Source: Neorhizobium galegae (GTDB lineage Bacteria > Pseudomonadota > Alphaproteobacteria > Rhizobiales > Rhizobiaceae). From it: a stretch of DNA of 64,000 nucleotides. Of the stretch, positions 25,681-34,210 are shown in pieces. Location: positions 558,001 through 622,000 of the forward strand of contig NZ_JAGIPG010000003.1 in assembly GCF_017877055.1 (NCBI RefSeq), read 5' to 3'. Below the pieces are notes generated by a model, which made no database searches, had not been told where the DNA came from, and was given only the letters and a program-made list of their open reading frames with translations. The position numbers and the translations under genes were made by a program. The stretch's first letter is position 1. Every line of letters begins with the position of its first letter.

Positions 25681-27261
25681 ATGTCGACTGTTGTGAGCCT
25701 TGATCGGGTAAGGAGGAGCAACGTGCCTCGAGGCGAGGAAGCCATGCATCAGCCCGTCCTGCGCGCGGAAGGCATCGCGAAGCAATATGGGCCCGTGACA
25801 GTTCTGTCCGAGGTCACTCTCGACGTCCTGCCCGGCGAGATTCACGCAATCATCGGAGAAAATGGCGCCGGAAAGTCAACGTTCATGCGCGTTCTTTCAG
25901 GGTATGCCGAACCCACTTCCGGAACGCTGTTCATGGCCGGCCATGAGGTTCGCTTCTCCAGGCCCGAACAGGCTCAGAACGCCGGCATCGTCCTCGTGCA
26001 TCAGGAGATACTGCTCGCCGACGGCCTCACCGTCGCCGAAAATCTGTTCCTCGGACGGGAGTTGATGCGGGGTATGCTCGTCGACGACCGGACCATGCGG
26101 CGTCTCGCCAGGGAGAAGCTTGCGGAACTCGGCTGCACTGTCTCGCCAAATGCATTGGTGCGTGACATCTCCCTGGCAGACCGCCAACTCGTGCAAATCG
26201 CCCGCGCTCTTCTCGACGACTGCAAGCTCGTTATCTTCGACGAGCCGACTGCGGTGCTCACCGGCGAGGAGGTCGAGCGGCTTCTTGGCATTATCCTGAA
26301 GTTGAAAGACCAAGGTGCAGCGGTTCTGTACATCAGCCACCGCCTCGACGAGGTGCAACGGCTCGCCGACAAGGTGACGGTCCTGCGAGATGGCAAGATG
26401 GTGGGGACGTTTCCCGGCCACAGTCTTACCCAGATGGATATGGCGCGACTGATGGTGGGGCGGGACCTCGCGGCGCTCTACCCCGAAAGGAGCGTTGAGC
26501 CCCGTGGACAGGCAATGCTCAAGGTTCGTGACCTCGCCGTTCCGGGCTTCGCCAAGAATATCTCGTTCTCGGTGCATAAGGGAGAGATCCTGGGGTTTGC
26601 CGGCATGATCGGCGCGGGCCGGACGGAGGTGTTCGAAGGCATCATGGGCCTTCGTTCCGCGACCGGCTCTGTCGAACTCGACGGCAAGCCGATCGACATT
26701 CGCTCCGCGCGTTCCGCGCTGGACGCTGGCGTCGGTTATCTAACCGAGGATCGAAAAGGAAAAGGGCTGCTGCTTCAGGAGCGTCTCGCGCCCAACCTGA
26801 CCCTGTCGGCGCTCGGTCGCTTCCATCCTGGACTTCTCATGCACAGGGGACGTGAGCAGACTGCTCTGACCGAAGCAGTGGAACAATACGACATTCGGTT
26901 GAAAAGCCTCGGCGTGAAGGCGGGGCAGCTTTCGGGGGGCAATCAACAGAAGCTTCTGCTTGCCAAGGTTTTGCTCACCAATCCGTCCGTCGTGGTCATC
27001 GACGAGCCGACGCGTGGCATCGATATCGCCAACAAGGCACAGATCTACGCCTTCATCCACCGGCTGGTTGCCGAAGGCAAGGCATGCATCGTCATCTCTT
27101 CGGAAATGCAGGAACTCATCGGCATCTGTGATCGGATCCTCGTCATGCGAGAGGGGCGCATCACGGGAGAGGTTGCCGGCGACAAGATGACGGAACCCGA
27201 TATTGCGCTGCTCGCCACAAGCGATGTGGCGGCAGCAACGGAGCAGGGAGGAAGACAATGA
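25681..27261 (+). CDS. Sugar ABC transporter ATP-binding protein, RbsA/MglA type
   Basis: A 526-aa protein with two fused ATPase domains. The first has Walker A GENGAGKS, signature ISLADRQL and Walker B LVIFDEPT. The second has the degenerate Walker A GMIGAGRT that is normal in this family, signature LSGGNQQK and VVVIDEPTRGIDI. I chose the ATG at 25681 (GAGG eight bases upstream); an internal ATG at 25744 would remove 21 residues. It overlaps the permease gene by four bases and powers the ribose-type importer. Confidence 0.94.
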   Translation: MSTVVSLDRVRRSNVPRGEEAMHQPVLRAEGIAKQYGPVTVLSEVTLDVLPGEIHAIIGENGAGKSTFMRVLSGYAEPTSGTLFMAGHEVRFSRPEQAQNAGIVLVHQEILLADGLTVAENLFLGRELMRGMLVDDRTMRRLAREKLAELGCTVSPNALVRDISLADRQLVQIARALLDDCKLVIFDEPTAVLTGEEVERLLGIILKLKDQGAAVLYISHRLDEVQRLADKVTVLRDGKMVGTFPGHSLTQMDMARLMVGRDLAALYPERSVEPRGQAMLKVRDLAVPGFAKNISFSVHKGEILGFAGMIGAGRTEVFEGIMGLRSATGSVELDGKPIDIRSARSALDAGVGYLTEDRKGKGLLLQERLAPNLTLSALGRFHPGLLMHRGREQTALTEAVEQYDIRLKSLGVKAGQLSGGNQQKLLLAKVLLTNPSVVVIDEPTRGIDIANKAQIYAFIHRLVAEGKACIVISSEMQELIGICDRILVMREGRITGEVAGDKMTEPDIALLATSDVAAATEQGGRQ

Positions 27262-28250
27262 CCGTTATCACGGGTTCGACGCCGCTTCGGCCGGAGCGCG
27301 AATGGAGCATCGGCTGGACAGACGTCGGTCCATTCCTGGCGCTCCTGGCGCTTCTTCTGATCGGCTTCTTGATCAATCCGGATTTCCTGTCGGCCACCAA
27401 CCTTGGAAACGTGATCACGCGCAGCGCGTTCATCGCGATCATAGCGGTGGGTGCGACATTCGTGATCTCGTCCGGGGGGCTCGACCTTTCGGTCGGCTCG
27501 ATGGCCGCCTTCATCACCGGCGTCACCATTATGTTCATGAATGCCATGGCTCCCGACTGGGGCGTCCTAGCGATCCCGGCCGGCATGGCCATAGCCGTCG
27601 CCATCGGTCTTGCCTGCGGACTGCTGAACGGCGTCATCGTCACCGTCGGAAAGATCGAACCATTTATCGCCACGCTTGGGACGATGGGCATCTTCCGAGC
27701 GCTGATCACCTACATGTCTGACGGAGGAACGATCCCGATCGACCGCAGCCTGCGGGACGCCTATCGGCCCGTCTATTTCGGAACAGTCGGCGGTATTCCG
27801 TATCCTATCCTCATCTCGATCGCTGTCGCCGCCCTGGCGTCCTTCGTTCTCTACAAGATGAAATACGGGCGGAAATGCGCCGCAGTCGGGGCCAACGAAG
27901 ATGTCGCCCGCTACTCCGGCATCTCGATCATCAAGACCCGCACGATCGCTTACGCCATCCAGGGAGCCTGCGTCGCCGTCGCCGCCATTTGCTATGTGCC
28001 GCGCCTCGGTGCCGCGACGCCGACGACGGGTGTCCTTTGGGAGCTACAGGTCATCACCGCGGTCGTCATCGGCGGCACGGCGCTCCGTGGAGGGAAGGGC
28101 CATGTCTGGGGCACGGTCGCGGGGGCCGTCATTCTTGAACTGATCGCCAACCTGATGGTGCTGTCCGACTTCGTCTCGGAATATCTCGTCGCAGGTGTCC
28201 AGGGCGTCATCATCATCATCGCCATGCTTATCCAAAGGTTTTCGAAATAA
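27258..28250 (+). CDS. Sugar ABC transporter permease, RbsC type
   Basis: A 330-aa inner-membrane protein with 8-10 hydrophobic helices. Family hallmarks are SSGGLDLSVGS after the second or third helix, GLLNGVIVTVGKIEPFIATLGTMG reading through the substrate-channel region, and AVVIGGTALRGGKG. Translation is probably coupled to the ATPase gene (four-base overlap). It acts as the homodimeric channel of the importer. Confidence 0.94.
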   Translation: MTVITGSTPLRPEREWSIGWTDVGPFLALLALLLIGFLINPDFLSATNLGNVITRSAFIAIIAVGATFVISSGGLDLSVGSMAAFITGVTIMFMNAMAPDWGVLAIPAGMAIAVAIGLACGLLNGVIVTVGKIEPFIATLGTMGIFRALITYMSDGGTIPIDRSLRDAYRPVYFGTVGGIPYPILISIAVAALASFVLYKMKYGRKCAAVGANEDVARYSGISIIKTRTIAYAIQGACVAVAAICYVPRLGAATPTTGVLWELQVITAVVIGGTALRGGKGHVWGTVAGAVILELIANLMVLSDFVSEYLVAGVQGVIIIIAMLIQRFSK

Positions 28251-28271
28251 CCCGTGTCCGGACCACACGGG
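28251..28271. terminator. Intercistronic hairpin before the binding-protein gene
   Basis: CCCGTGT (28251-28257) and ACACGGG (28265-28271) form a perfect 7-bp stem immediately after the permease stop. Without a T-run it is more likely an mRNA-stability or attenuation element than a full terminator. Confidence 0.5.
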
Positions 28272-28305
28272 TTCATGTTTGTGGGTCCAATTCTGGGAGG
28301 AATGA

Positions 28306-29256
28306 ATGTTTAGGATTAAACGGATTGCCGCCGTGGCCGTCGGTACCTTGCTGATCGCCGGGCACGCGCTGGCTGCCGACAAGAAGGTTGTCGCGGTCTC
28401 CATCCCGGCGGCCGACCATGGTTGGACAGCCGGCATCGTCTATCATGCTCAGGCCGCCGCCAAGGAAATCAACGCCGCGTTTCCAAATGTCGAAGTCATC
28501 GTCAAGACATCGCCCTCGGCCACGGCGCAGGTGAGTGCGCTGGAAGATCTTTCCGCACGACGTAAACTCGATGCTCTGGTGATCCTGCCGCACACCTCTG
28601 AGGAACTCACGACGCCGGTCAAGGCGGTCAAGGATGCCGGTACATTCATCACCGTCGTGGATCGCGGTCTGAACGACCCCACTATTCAAGACCTTTATGT
28701 TGCCGGCGATAATATCGCTGTCGGACGCAACACCGCAAAGTTCATGATCGACAAACTCGGTGGCAAGGGCAATCTTGTCGTCCTGCGTGGCATCCCAACG
28801 GTGATCGACGACGAACGGATCAAGGGGTTTCAAGATACGATCAAGGGTACCAGCCTGAAAATACTGGATATCCAGTATGCGAACTGGAACAGCGACGAAG
28901 CCTTCAAGCTGATGCAGGACTATCTTGCCAAGTACCCCCAGATCGACGCCGTGTGGGCCAACGACGACGACATGCTGCTCGGCGTTCTCGAGGCGGTGAA
29001 ACAATCCGGGCGCAAGGACATCAAGCTGGCGCTTGGCGGGAATGGAATGAAGGACATTGTCAAGAAGGTCATCGACGGTGATGCGATGACGCCTGTCGAG
29101 ACACCTTATCCGCCGGCAATGATCAAGACCGCAATCTACATGACGGTGGCAAACCTGATTGGGCAGGCGCCCGTGCGTGGAACCGTGAAGCTCGACGCGC
29201 CGCTGATCACCCGGGAGAATGCCAAGGAATATTACTTCCCGGATTCACCTTTCTGA
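28306..29256 (+). CDS. Sugar ABC transporter substrate-binding protein, RbsB type
   Basis: A 316-aa periplasmic-binding-protein-like I protein. It has a Sec signal peptide (about residues 1-23, cleavage after GHALA) and typical RbsB-family segments PAADHGWTAGIVYHA, WANDDDMLLGVLEAV and GGNGMKDIV. A GGGAGG site precedes the ATG. It follows ATPase and permease genes, the reverse of the common order with the binding protein first. The ligand is a sugar or sugar derivative, not further resolvable. Confidence 0.93.
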   Translation: MFRIKRIAAVAVGTLLIAGHALAADKKVVAVSIPAADHGWTAGIVYHAQAAAKEINAAFPNVEVIVKTSPSATAQVSALEDLSARRKLDALVILPHTSEELTTPVKAVKDAGTFITVVDRGLNDPTIQDLYVAGDNIAVGRNTAKFMIDKLGGKGNLVVLRGIPTVIDDERIKGFQDTIKGTSLKILDIQYANWNSDEAFKLMQDYLAKYPQIDAVWANDDDMLLGVLEAVKQSGRKDIKLALGGNGMKDIVKKVIDGDAMTPVETPYPPAMIKTAIYMTVANLIGQAPVRGTVKLDAPLITRENAKEYYFPDSPF

Positions 29257-29269
29257 AAATCACATAATC

Positions 29270-29289
29270 GGGGCGGCTGTCGCCGCCCC
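29270..29289. terminator. Intercistronic hairpin after the binding-protein gene
   Basis: GGGGCGGC (29270-29277) pairs with GCCGCCCC (29282-29289) around a four-base loop. No T-run follows, so partial termination or 3' protection of the binding-protein message is likely. Confidence 0.6.
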
Positions 29290-29316
29290 ACCGCATAAGG
29301 TCAAGAGGAGCAGGCC

Positions 29317-29910
29317 ATGCCAGGCAAGAAGATACTGATGCTGACCGGTGAGTTCACCGAGGAATATGAAATTTTCGTCTTCCAGCAGGCGATGGAGGCG
29401 GTCGGGCATACCGTCCACGTCATCTGCCCGGACAAGAAGGCGGGTGATCTGATTAAGACCTCGCTGCACGATTTCGAGGGAGATCAGACCTATACGGAAA
29501 AGCTCGGCCATTTCTTCACGATCAACAAGACGTTCTCGGAAGCTGAATGGCAGCTCGAGCAGTACGACGCTGTCTACGCCGCAGGCGGCCGCGGGCCGGA
29601 ATACATTCGGACCGACAAGCGGGTGCAGGCGATCGTGCGGCACTTCCACGAGAAGCAGAAGCCGATCTTCACGATCTGCCACGGCGTCCAAATACTGATC
29701 GCTGTTGATGGCGTCGTCCGTGGCAAGAAGGTCGGGGCGCTTGGAGCTTGCGAGCCGGAAGTCACTCTCGCCGGCGGTACTTATGTCGACCTGTCCCCGA
29801 CGGAGGCATATGTCGACGGGACGATGGTCTCGGCCAAGGGCTGGACGGCTCTCGCAGCGTTCATTCGTGAATGCTTGAAGGTGTTGGGAACTGAAATCCA
29901 CCACAACTAA
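29317..29910 (+). CDS. DJ-1/PfpI-family protein
   Basis: A 197-aa flavodoxin-like DJ-1/PfpI superfamily protein. The nucleophile-elbow cysteine is Cys121 in FTICHGVQIL, with acidic residues at 14-16 (TEE) in the position of the conserved Glu. Family members include proteases/deglycases, glyoxalases and hydratases, so the reaction cannot be assigned. It follows the ribose-type importer on the same strand, 60 bases after the binding-protein gene, and ends at a clear terminator, so it is probably the last gene of that transcript. It may detoxify or convert a reactive sugar-derived product. Confidence 0.88.
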   Translation: MPGKKILMLTGEFTEEYEIFVFQQAMEAVGHTVHVICPDKKAGDLIKTSLHDFEGDQTYTEKLGHFFTINKTFSEAEWQLEQYDAVYAAGGRGPEYIRTDKRVQAIVRHFHEKQKPIFTICHGVQILIAVDGVVRGKKVGALGACEPEVTLAGGTYVDLSPTEAYVDGTMVSAKGWTALAAFIRECLKVLGTEIHHN

Positions 29911-29916
29911 AAATGT

Positions 29917-29941
29917 GGGGCTGGCGTTTGGCGTCAGCCCC
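29917..29941. terminator. Terminator hairpin
   Basis: GGGGCTGGCG (29917-29926) pairs with CGTCAGCCCC (29932-29941), with one G-T wobble, followed by TTGTTT. It ends the importer/DJ-1 transcript and sits before the end of the convergent enolase gene. Confidence 0.8.
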
Positions 29942-29985
29942 TTGTTTCACCGATCGATTGTCGACCATCGATGTCGACGCGAACG

Positions 29986-31128
29986 TCAGGCGAGGTATGG
30001 CAAGCGAGGGTTTATCGGCGCCGCACCAAGTTCCGATCGGCCGAGGCGCTTCGGACGAGACCAATCCCTGCGGGCCGTTTCGCTGAGAACAAGTCCATGG
30101 CCTGGACGGTTTGGCGCAAATGCAAAACCGTCCTTGATCTCGATAGGCTGCTCAACCAGGTGATCGAAATTCTGAAACGAATATTCGAGCCATTCGACTT
30201 CCGGAAGTGCGACGGCCATGTGCACCCCGACCTCCAGGAACGTATTGCCCAGGCTGACCGGGACGCCGAGCTCGGCCGCAAGCCAACCGATCCGCATGAC
30301 GTCGGTCACCTGGCCGTGGACGTTCAGCAGATCGGTCCCGAAATTTTCCATAAGGATCCGTTTTCCCGTGGCATCGAGATACTCTCCGCTGTTGATCTGC
30401 GTCCAGTTGACCGCGTGACGGAGCGTCCGGAGCCCCTCGAAGTCATGGCGCAGAATTGGGTCTTCAACCCATAACAGATCATGGCCGGCGTCGCGGATCG
30501 CCGTAAGCTTCACCAGGGCTTCCTTCGAATTCCAGGCCTCGTTGGGATCGATCATTATCTGTGAGCCGGCAGGCACGACTTCCTTCAACAAATCGAGACG
30601 ACGCATATCCCGTTTGAAATCTGGATGCCCCACCTTGATCTTGAACGCCGTGTATCCAAGGCTCGCAGCATGTGAGAACAGCGCGCAGAACGTTTCGTCG
30701 CTGAGGTGAAAGTCGAGACCGCTGGCGTATGCGCGAACACGGTCACGACGGCTACCGAGCAGCGCGTGAAGCGGTAGTCCGACTTCCTTGGCGGCAAGGT
30801 CCCACAATGCGACCTGCAGGGCCTCGTGAAATGGCAGCGAAAAGGCGCGCTGGTTGCCGCCCCTCGGGCGATGTACGCGATGGACCAACGCGATGGCTTC
30901 CTGGCCTTCGATGCCGGGCCAAACCTCGTTTGCAAAAACCGCCTCGATCTCGGCTTGATCCGGGAGGGGATGAAAGAGGGTCTGGATAAAGCCCAGCCCC
31001 GTCTTTCCGCTTTCGCCCACAAGTTCGAGGGCCGCGACGTTGACGTCGTCGGCTCGGACCTGACTGTCCCCGATTACCCTGTCGCGGGCGAATTGAAATC
31101 GGGTTATACGGAATTCTGATAGGGGCAT
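29986..31128 (-). CDS. Enolase-superfamily dehydratase/racemase, mandelate racemase subgroup
   Basis: A 380-aa protein. Active-site residues can be aligned by spacing to mandelate racemase: the KxK motif Lys163/Lys165 (FKIKVG), metal ligands Asp194 (DPNEAW), Glu222 (WVEDPI) and Glu249 (SGEYL), and a His303/Asp276 dyad spaced 27 residues apart as in MR. This argues for an acid-sugar dehydratase or a racemase. The ATG at 31128 gives a normal N-terminus (MPLSEFRITRF); a longer open frame would overlap the divergent GntR gene. Its regulator and two carbohydrate importers are adjacent, so the substrate is probably an aldonate or related sugar acid. Confidence 0.88.
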   Translation of the reverse strand: MPLSEFRITRFQFARDRVIGDSQVRADDVNVAALELVGESGKTGLGFIQTLFHPLPDQAEIEAVFANEVWPGIEGQEAIALVHRVHRPRGGNQRAFSLPFHEALQVALWDLAAKEVGLPLHALLGSRRDRVRAYASGLDFHLSDETFCALFSHAASLGYTAFKIKVGHPDFKRDMRRLDLLKEVVPAGSQIMIDPNEAWNSKEALVKLTAIRDAGHDLLWVEDPILRHDFEGLRTLRHAVNWTQINSGEYLDATGKRILMENFGTDLLNVHGQVTDVMRIGWLAAELGVPVSLGNTFLEVGVHMAVALPEVEWLEYSFQNFDHLVEQPIEIKDGFAFAPNRPGHGLVLSETARRDWSRPKRLGRSELGAAPINPRLPYLA

Positions 31129-31161
31129 GACAGCGCTCTCTGATCGTTTAAGTTTGGCAAC

Positions 31162-31171
31162 TGATCTATCA
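31162..31171. promoter_or_regulatory. TGATCTATCA inverted repeat, probable GntR operator
   Basis: TGAT and ATCA form an inverted repeat with a CT spacer between the divergent enolase and GntR genes. A near-identical TGATCGATCA occurs at 31947-31956 before the next importer gene. Confidence 0.45.
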
Positions 31172-31188
31172 ATGGTATTATCGAACGT

Positions 31189-31884
31189 ATGAAAAAATCG
31201 CAAGCGCGTAAGGGAAAATCAGCTGATGTCGAGTCCGCCGCGCCGCGGCTCAGCGACGTAGCCTATGAGCGCATCCTCGAGAGTCTGTTCGAACGAAAGG
31301 TTCCTGTCGGCGCGTTCATCTCCCAGAACGAGCTTTCGGAAATCGTCGGCGTGCCGGTCGCGCCGCTCCGCGATGCGCTGCGAATGCTTGAGGCCGAAGG
31401 CATTCTCACGATCCATCCACGCTCCGGAATCCAGTTCGTTCGACCGGGTCTGGACTTGACGCGTGCGACATATCAGTTCCGCTCGATCATCGAGAGGTCG
31501 GCTGTGCGAGTCTTCGCCGAACAGGCCGAAGAGGAGTTGATGAACAGCCTGGAAGTCCGCCATTCCAGGCTTATGCGTAAACTGGAGAGGGATGGACTTA
31601 CCGCCGATCATCTCGCGGAGATGGATCTCCTCGAGCTCGAGCTTCACGGCCAGATCGTCGCGGCACTGCGTAATCCACTGATCGATACGGCATATCGCAG
31701 AATGCACAACTACCTGCGTTTGCTGCGATTGGAACGGAAGGTCACGCCCCCAATCCTCATTCGGACATTGAAGGAGCATCTGGATATTCTGGAGGCATGT
31801 TCCACCAGGGATGCCGACGCTGCAGAGAAGGCGCTTCAGGCGCATTTCCAGGCAGCGATACATCGAAATATGGGACTGGTTTGA
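31189..31884 (+). CDS. GntR-family regulator, FCD subfamily
   Basis: A 231-aa protein with a winged helix (SDVAYERILESLFERKVPVGAFI, then LSEIVGVPVAPLRDALRMLEAEGIL) and a helical FCD effector domain. The N-terminus is basic (KKSQARKGKSA). It is divergent from the enolase gene (60 bases between starts) and followed by a carbohydrate importer. A shared TGATCNATCA motif on both sides suggests that it represses both units and responds to a sugar acid or related ligand. Effector identity is inferred only from context. Confidence 0.91.
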   Translation: MKKSQARKGKSADVESAAPRLSDVAYERILESLFERKVPVGAFISQNELSEIVGVPVAPLRDALRMLEAEGILTIHPRSGIQFVRPGLDLTRATYQFRSIIERSAVRVFAEQAEEELMNSLEVRHSRLMRKLERDGLTADHLAEMDLLELELHGQIVAALRNPLIDTAYRRMHNYLRLLRLERKVTPPILIRTLKEHLDILEACSTRDADAAEKALQAHFQAAIHRNMGLV

Positions 31885-31945
31885 CCGGAACTGCGCGTCC
31901 AGTCGTCTTGGCCTTGCCGAGCCTTCGAAAGATTGCTATCTCTGA

Positions 31946-31971
31946 CTGATCGATCAGATTTGCGATCTGAT
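31946..31971. promoter_or_regulatory. Overlapping inverted repeats before the carbohydrate importer
   Basis: CTGATCGATCAG (31946-31957) is a perfect 12-bp palindrome. It overlaps ATCAGAT (31953-31959) paired with ATCTGAT (31965-31971). The array lies about 20-45 bases upstream of the binding-protein start, in the region expected for a promoter/operator. Confidence 0.55.
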
Positions 31972-31989
31972 ATTTGGGAGGATGGATAG

Positions 31990-33228
31990 ATGCAGATCAC
32001 CAAACGTGAATTTCTCGCCGCGACGGCGGCCCTGGCACTTGCCGGCAGTATTCGCCCCGCCAATGCGGCGACCGCGATAAACTACTGGCACCATTTCACG
32101 AGCCAATCGGAGATGGCCGGCCTGTTGAAAATCATCGAGCTGTTCGGCAAGGCTCACCCGGGCGTCACGGTCACGCAGGAAAGCATCCCGAACTCTGAAT
32201 ACATGGCGAAGGTTTCGTCCGCGGTCGTGGCTGGTGGACGGCCGGATACCGGTATGGTCATCGCGGAACGCTTCGCCGACCTGACGGCGATGGGCGCATT
32301 GACGGATATTACCAAGCGAGTGAATGCATGGAAGGGCAGGGCCAATCTGCCGGAAAACCGGTGGACCGGCATGTCCCAAGATGGCGCCGTATATGCCGTT
32401 CCAGCTTATGCCTTCGTTGACTGGATGTATTACCGCAAGGACTATTTCGAGGAAGCGGGCCTGGCAGGCCCGCCGAAGACCTTGGATGAGTTCGTCACCG
32501 CGTGCAGGAAACTGACTAACCCCGCGAAAGGTCGCTACGCGTTCGGCATGCGAGGTGGCGCGGGAGCGTTCAAATACGTCATCGACATGATCGAATCCTT
32601 CGGCTCTCCGATCGTGAAGAACGGGCAGGCGGCGATCGACAAGGCGGCAGCAGTCGAGGCCGTCAGCTTCTACTCGAGCCTTTTTCTAAAAGAGAAAGTC
32701 GTTCCACCAAGCACGCCCAACGACAGCTACCGCCAGATCATGGAGGGATTCCGCACCGGTCAGACCGCCATGATCTGGCACCATACCGGGTCGCTGATCG
32801 AAATCTCCGCTGCTCTCAAAGCGGGCGAACAGTTCGCCACGGCTCCCATGCCCGCGGGGCCGAAGGCACACATCGCGCGTGTTGCGTACGCCGGGAACGG
32901 CATCATGAAGGACGACAATGTCGACGCTGCCTGGGACTGGATTAGCTTCTGGGGTGAAACGGACGCGGCGATCGCCCTGCTGGAAGCGACGGGTTATTTC
33001 CCCGCGTCGACGGCGGCGCTTGAGGATAGGCGGATCAAGTCCAATCCGGTCTATCAGGCCGCTTCGAAGACGCTCGAATTTGGTCGACTGCCCAACAGTT
33101 TCGTAGGCGCCGCGGGGTGGTCGGAAAATGTCGTCAATCCCGCCTTCCAGTCGGTTCTGACCGGGCAGTTGACACCCGTGCAGGCCGTCGATCGCATGAT
33201 CGAAGGGCTCGAAGCCGCGCTTCGTTAG
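31990..33228 (+). CDS. ABC transporter substrate-binding protein, carbohydrate (family 1)
   Basis: A 412-aa extracellular solute-binding protein of the UgpB/MalE type. The signal peptide is about residues 1-27, with a twin-Arg-like but incomplete KREFLAA start and cleavage after ANA. Family features include the ALTDITKRV segment, the FVDWMYYRKDYFEEAGL region and YAGNGIMKDDNVDAAWDWI. GGGAGG precedes the ATG. It is the first of four importer genes and probably binds a sugar, glycerophosphodiester or sugar acid. Confidence 0.93.
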   Translation: MQITKREFLAATAALALAGSIRPANAATAINYWHHFTSQSEMAGLLKIIELFGKAHPGVTVTQESIPNSEYMAKVSSAVVAGGRPDTGMVIAERFADLTAMGALTDITKRVNAWKGRANLPENRWTGMSQDGAVYAVPAYAFVDWMYYRKDYFEEAGLAGPPKTLDEFVTACRKLTNPAKGRYAFGMRGGAGAFKYVIDMIESFGSPIVKNGQAAIDKAAAVEAVSFYSSLFLKEKVVPPSTPNDSYRQIMEGFRTGQTAMIWHHTGSLIEISAALKAGEQFATAPMPAGPKAHIARVAYAGNGIMKDDNVDAAWDWISFWGETDAAIALLEATGYFPASTAALEDRRIKSNPVYQAASKTLEFGRLPNSFVGAAGWSENVVNPAFQSVLTGQLTPVQAVDRMIEGLEAALR

Positions 33229-33275
33229 TCAACCAGGCGCGATGACCGCAACGTCGTTGCGTCACAGAGGACGGC

Positions 33276-34208
33276 ATGCGCCGCGATCATATGAAGTCAG
33301 TCTTGCCACGTGGACCAATCACGCTGCTCGGAAATCTTTCCGAAACGCGGTATTGGGTCTACCTCCTGCTGTTTCCGAGCCTGATCCTACTTCTGCTGGT
33401 GGTCGCCTATCCGACGCTCTACGGCTTCGTCATCAGCGTCAGGGAAATGCGCCTCACCCGCCCTGGCCTTAACGGCTGGGTCGGGATGAAGCACTATGTC
33501 GCCATGATGTCTGATCGGGTCTTCTGGATCTCGTTGAAAAATACGGCGATCTGGGTGACGGCGGCCATCGCGATCGAAGTGACGCTCGGTTTCGTTGCAG
33601 CCGTGGCGCTCAATCGCAACCTTCCAGGTACGAAGCTATTCGGTGTGCTGATCCTGCTTCCCTATTTTCTGCCGAACGTGGTCGCGGGACATATGTGGGC
33701 TCTCTTGCTGGATCCACGGCTGGGCGTCATCAACGATCTGCTGGTGCGGATAGGAATACTGAGCACCTATAAGGCGTGGTTCGCCGATCCGGCCACCGCG
33801 TTGGCCGCGACTATTCTGGTCGAGGCGTGGCATGGTTTCCCGTTCTTCGCACTTCTGTTTCTCGCCGGATTGAAAGGCATTCCCGAGGACCTGTACAAAG
33901 CTGCAGCTGTCGATGGCGCTGGCCCCGTCCGGCAGTTTCGTCTGATCACTGTGCCGATGCTGAAGACGGTGATCGCCGCGGCCGTCATCCTGCGCGTGAT
34001 CAGTCTCGTCAATTCGCCTGACCTGCTGCTCGTTTTGACCGGTGGAGGCCCCGGCAATGCGACGCAAGTCCTGTCGCTCTACGCGTTCCAGACTGCCTAT
34101 CGCGAGTTCAATTTCGGGTACGCCGGGGCGCTTTCGGTCGTCATGTTCATCCTCCTCATGCTGTTTGCGACCATCTATATCAGGTTAACGCACGTCACGA
34201 AGGAATGA
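33276..34208 (+). CDS. Carbohydrate ABC transporter permease, MalF/UgpA type
   Basis: A 310-aa permease with six membrane helices and the coupling (EAA) loop at LYKAAAVDGAGPVRQFRLITVP. It begins with a short cytosolic N-terminus, and the first helix is at about 30-50. The ATG at 33276 has a GAGG site; an internal ATG five codons later is possible. It overlaps the next permease's open frame and forms the channel with it. Confidence 0.93.
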   Translation: MRRDHMKSVLPRGPITLLGNLSETRYWVYLLLFPSLILLLLVVAYPTLYGFVISVREMRLTRPGLNGWVGMKHYVAMMSDRVFWISLKNTAIWVTAAIAIEVTLGFVAAVALNRNLPGTKLFGVLILLPYFLPNVVAGHMWALLLDPRLGVINDLLVRIGILSTYKAWFADPATALAATILVEAWHGFPFFALLFLAGLKGIPEDLYKAAAVDGAGPVRQFRLITVPMLKTVIAAAVILRVISLVNSPDLLLVLTGGGPGNATQVLSLYAFQTAYREFNFGYAGALSVVMFILLMLFATIYIRLTHVTKE

Positions 34209-34210
34209 GA

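Noticed and set aside
26581..26660. Degenerate second Walker A in the RbsA-type ATPase
   Set aside because: This degeneration is normal in the RbsA/MglA family and is not a defect.
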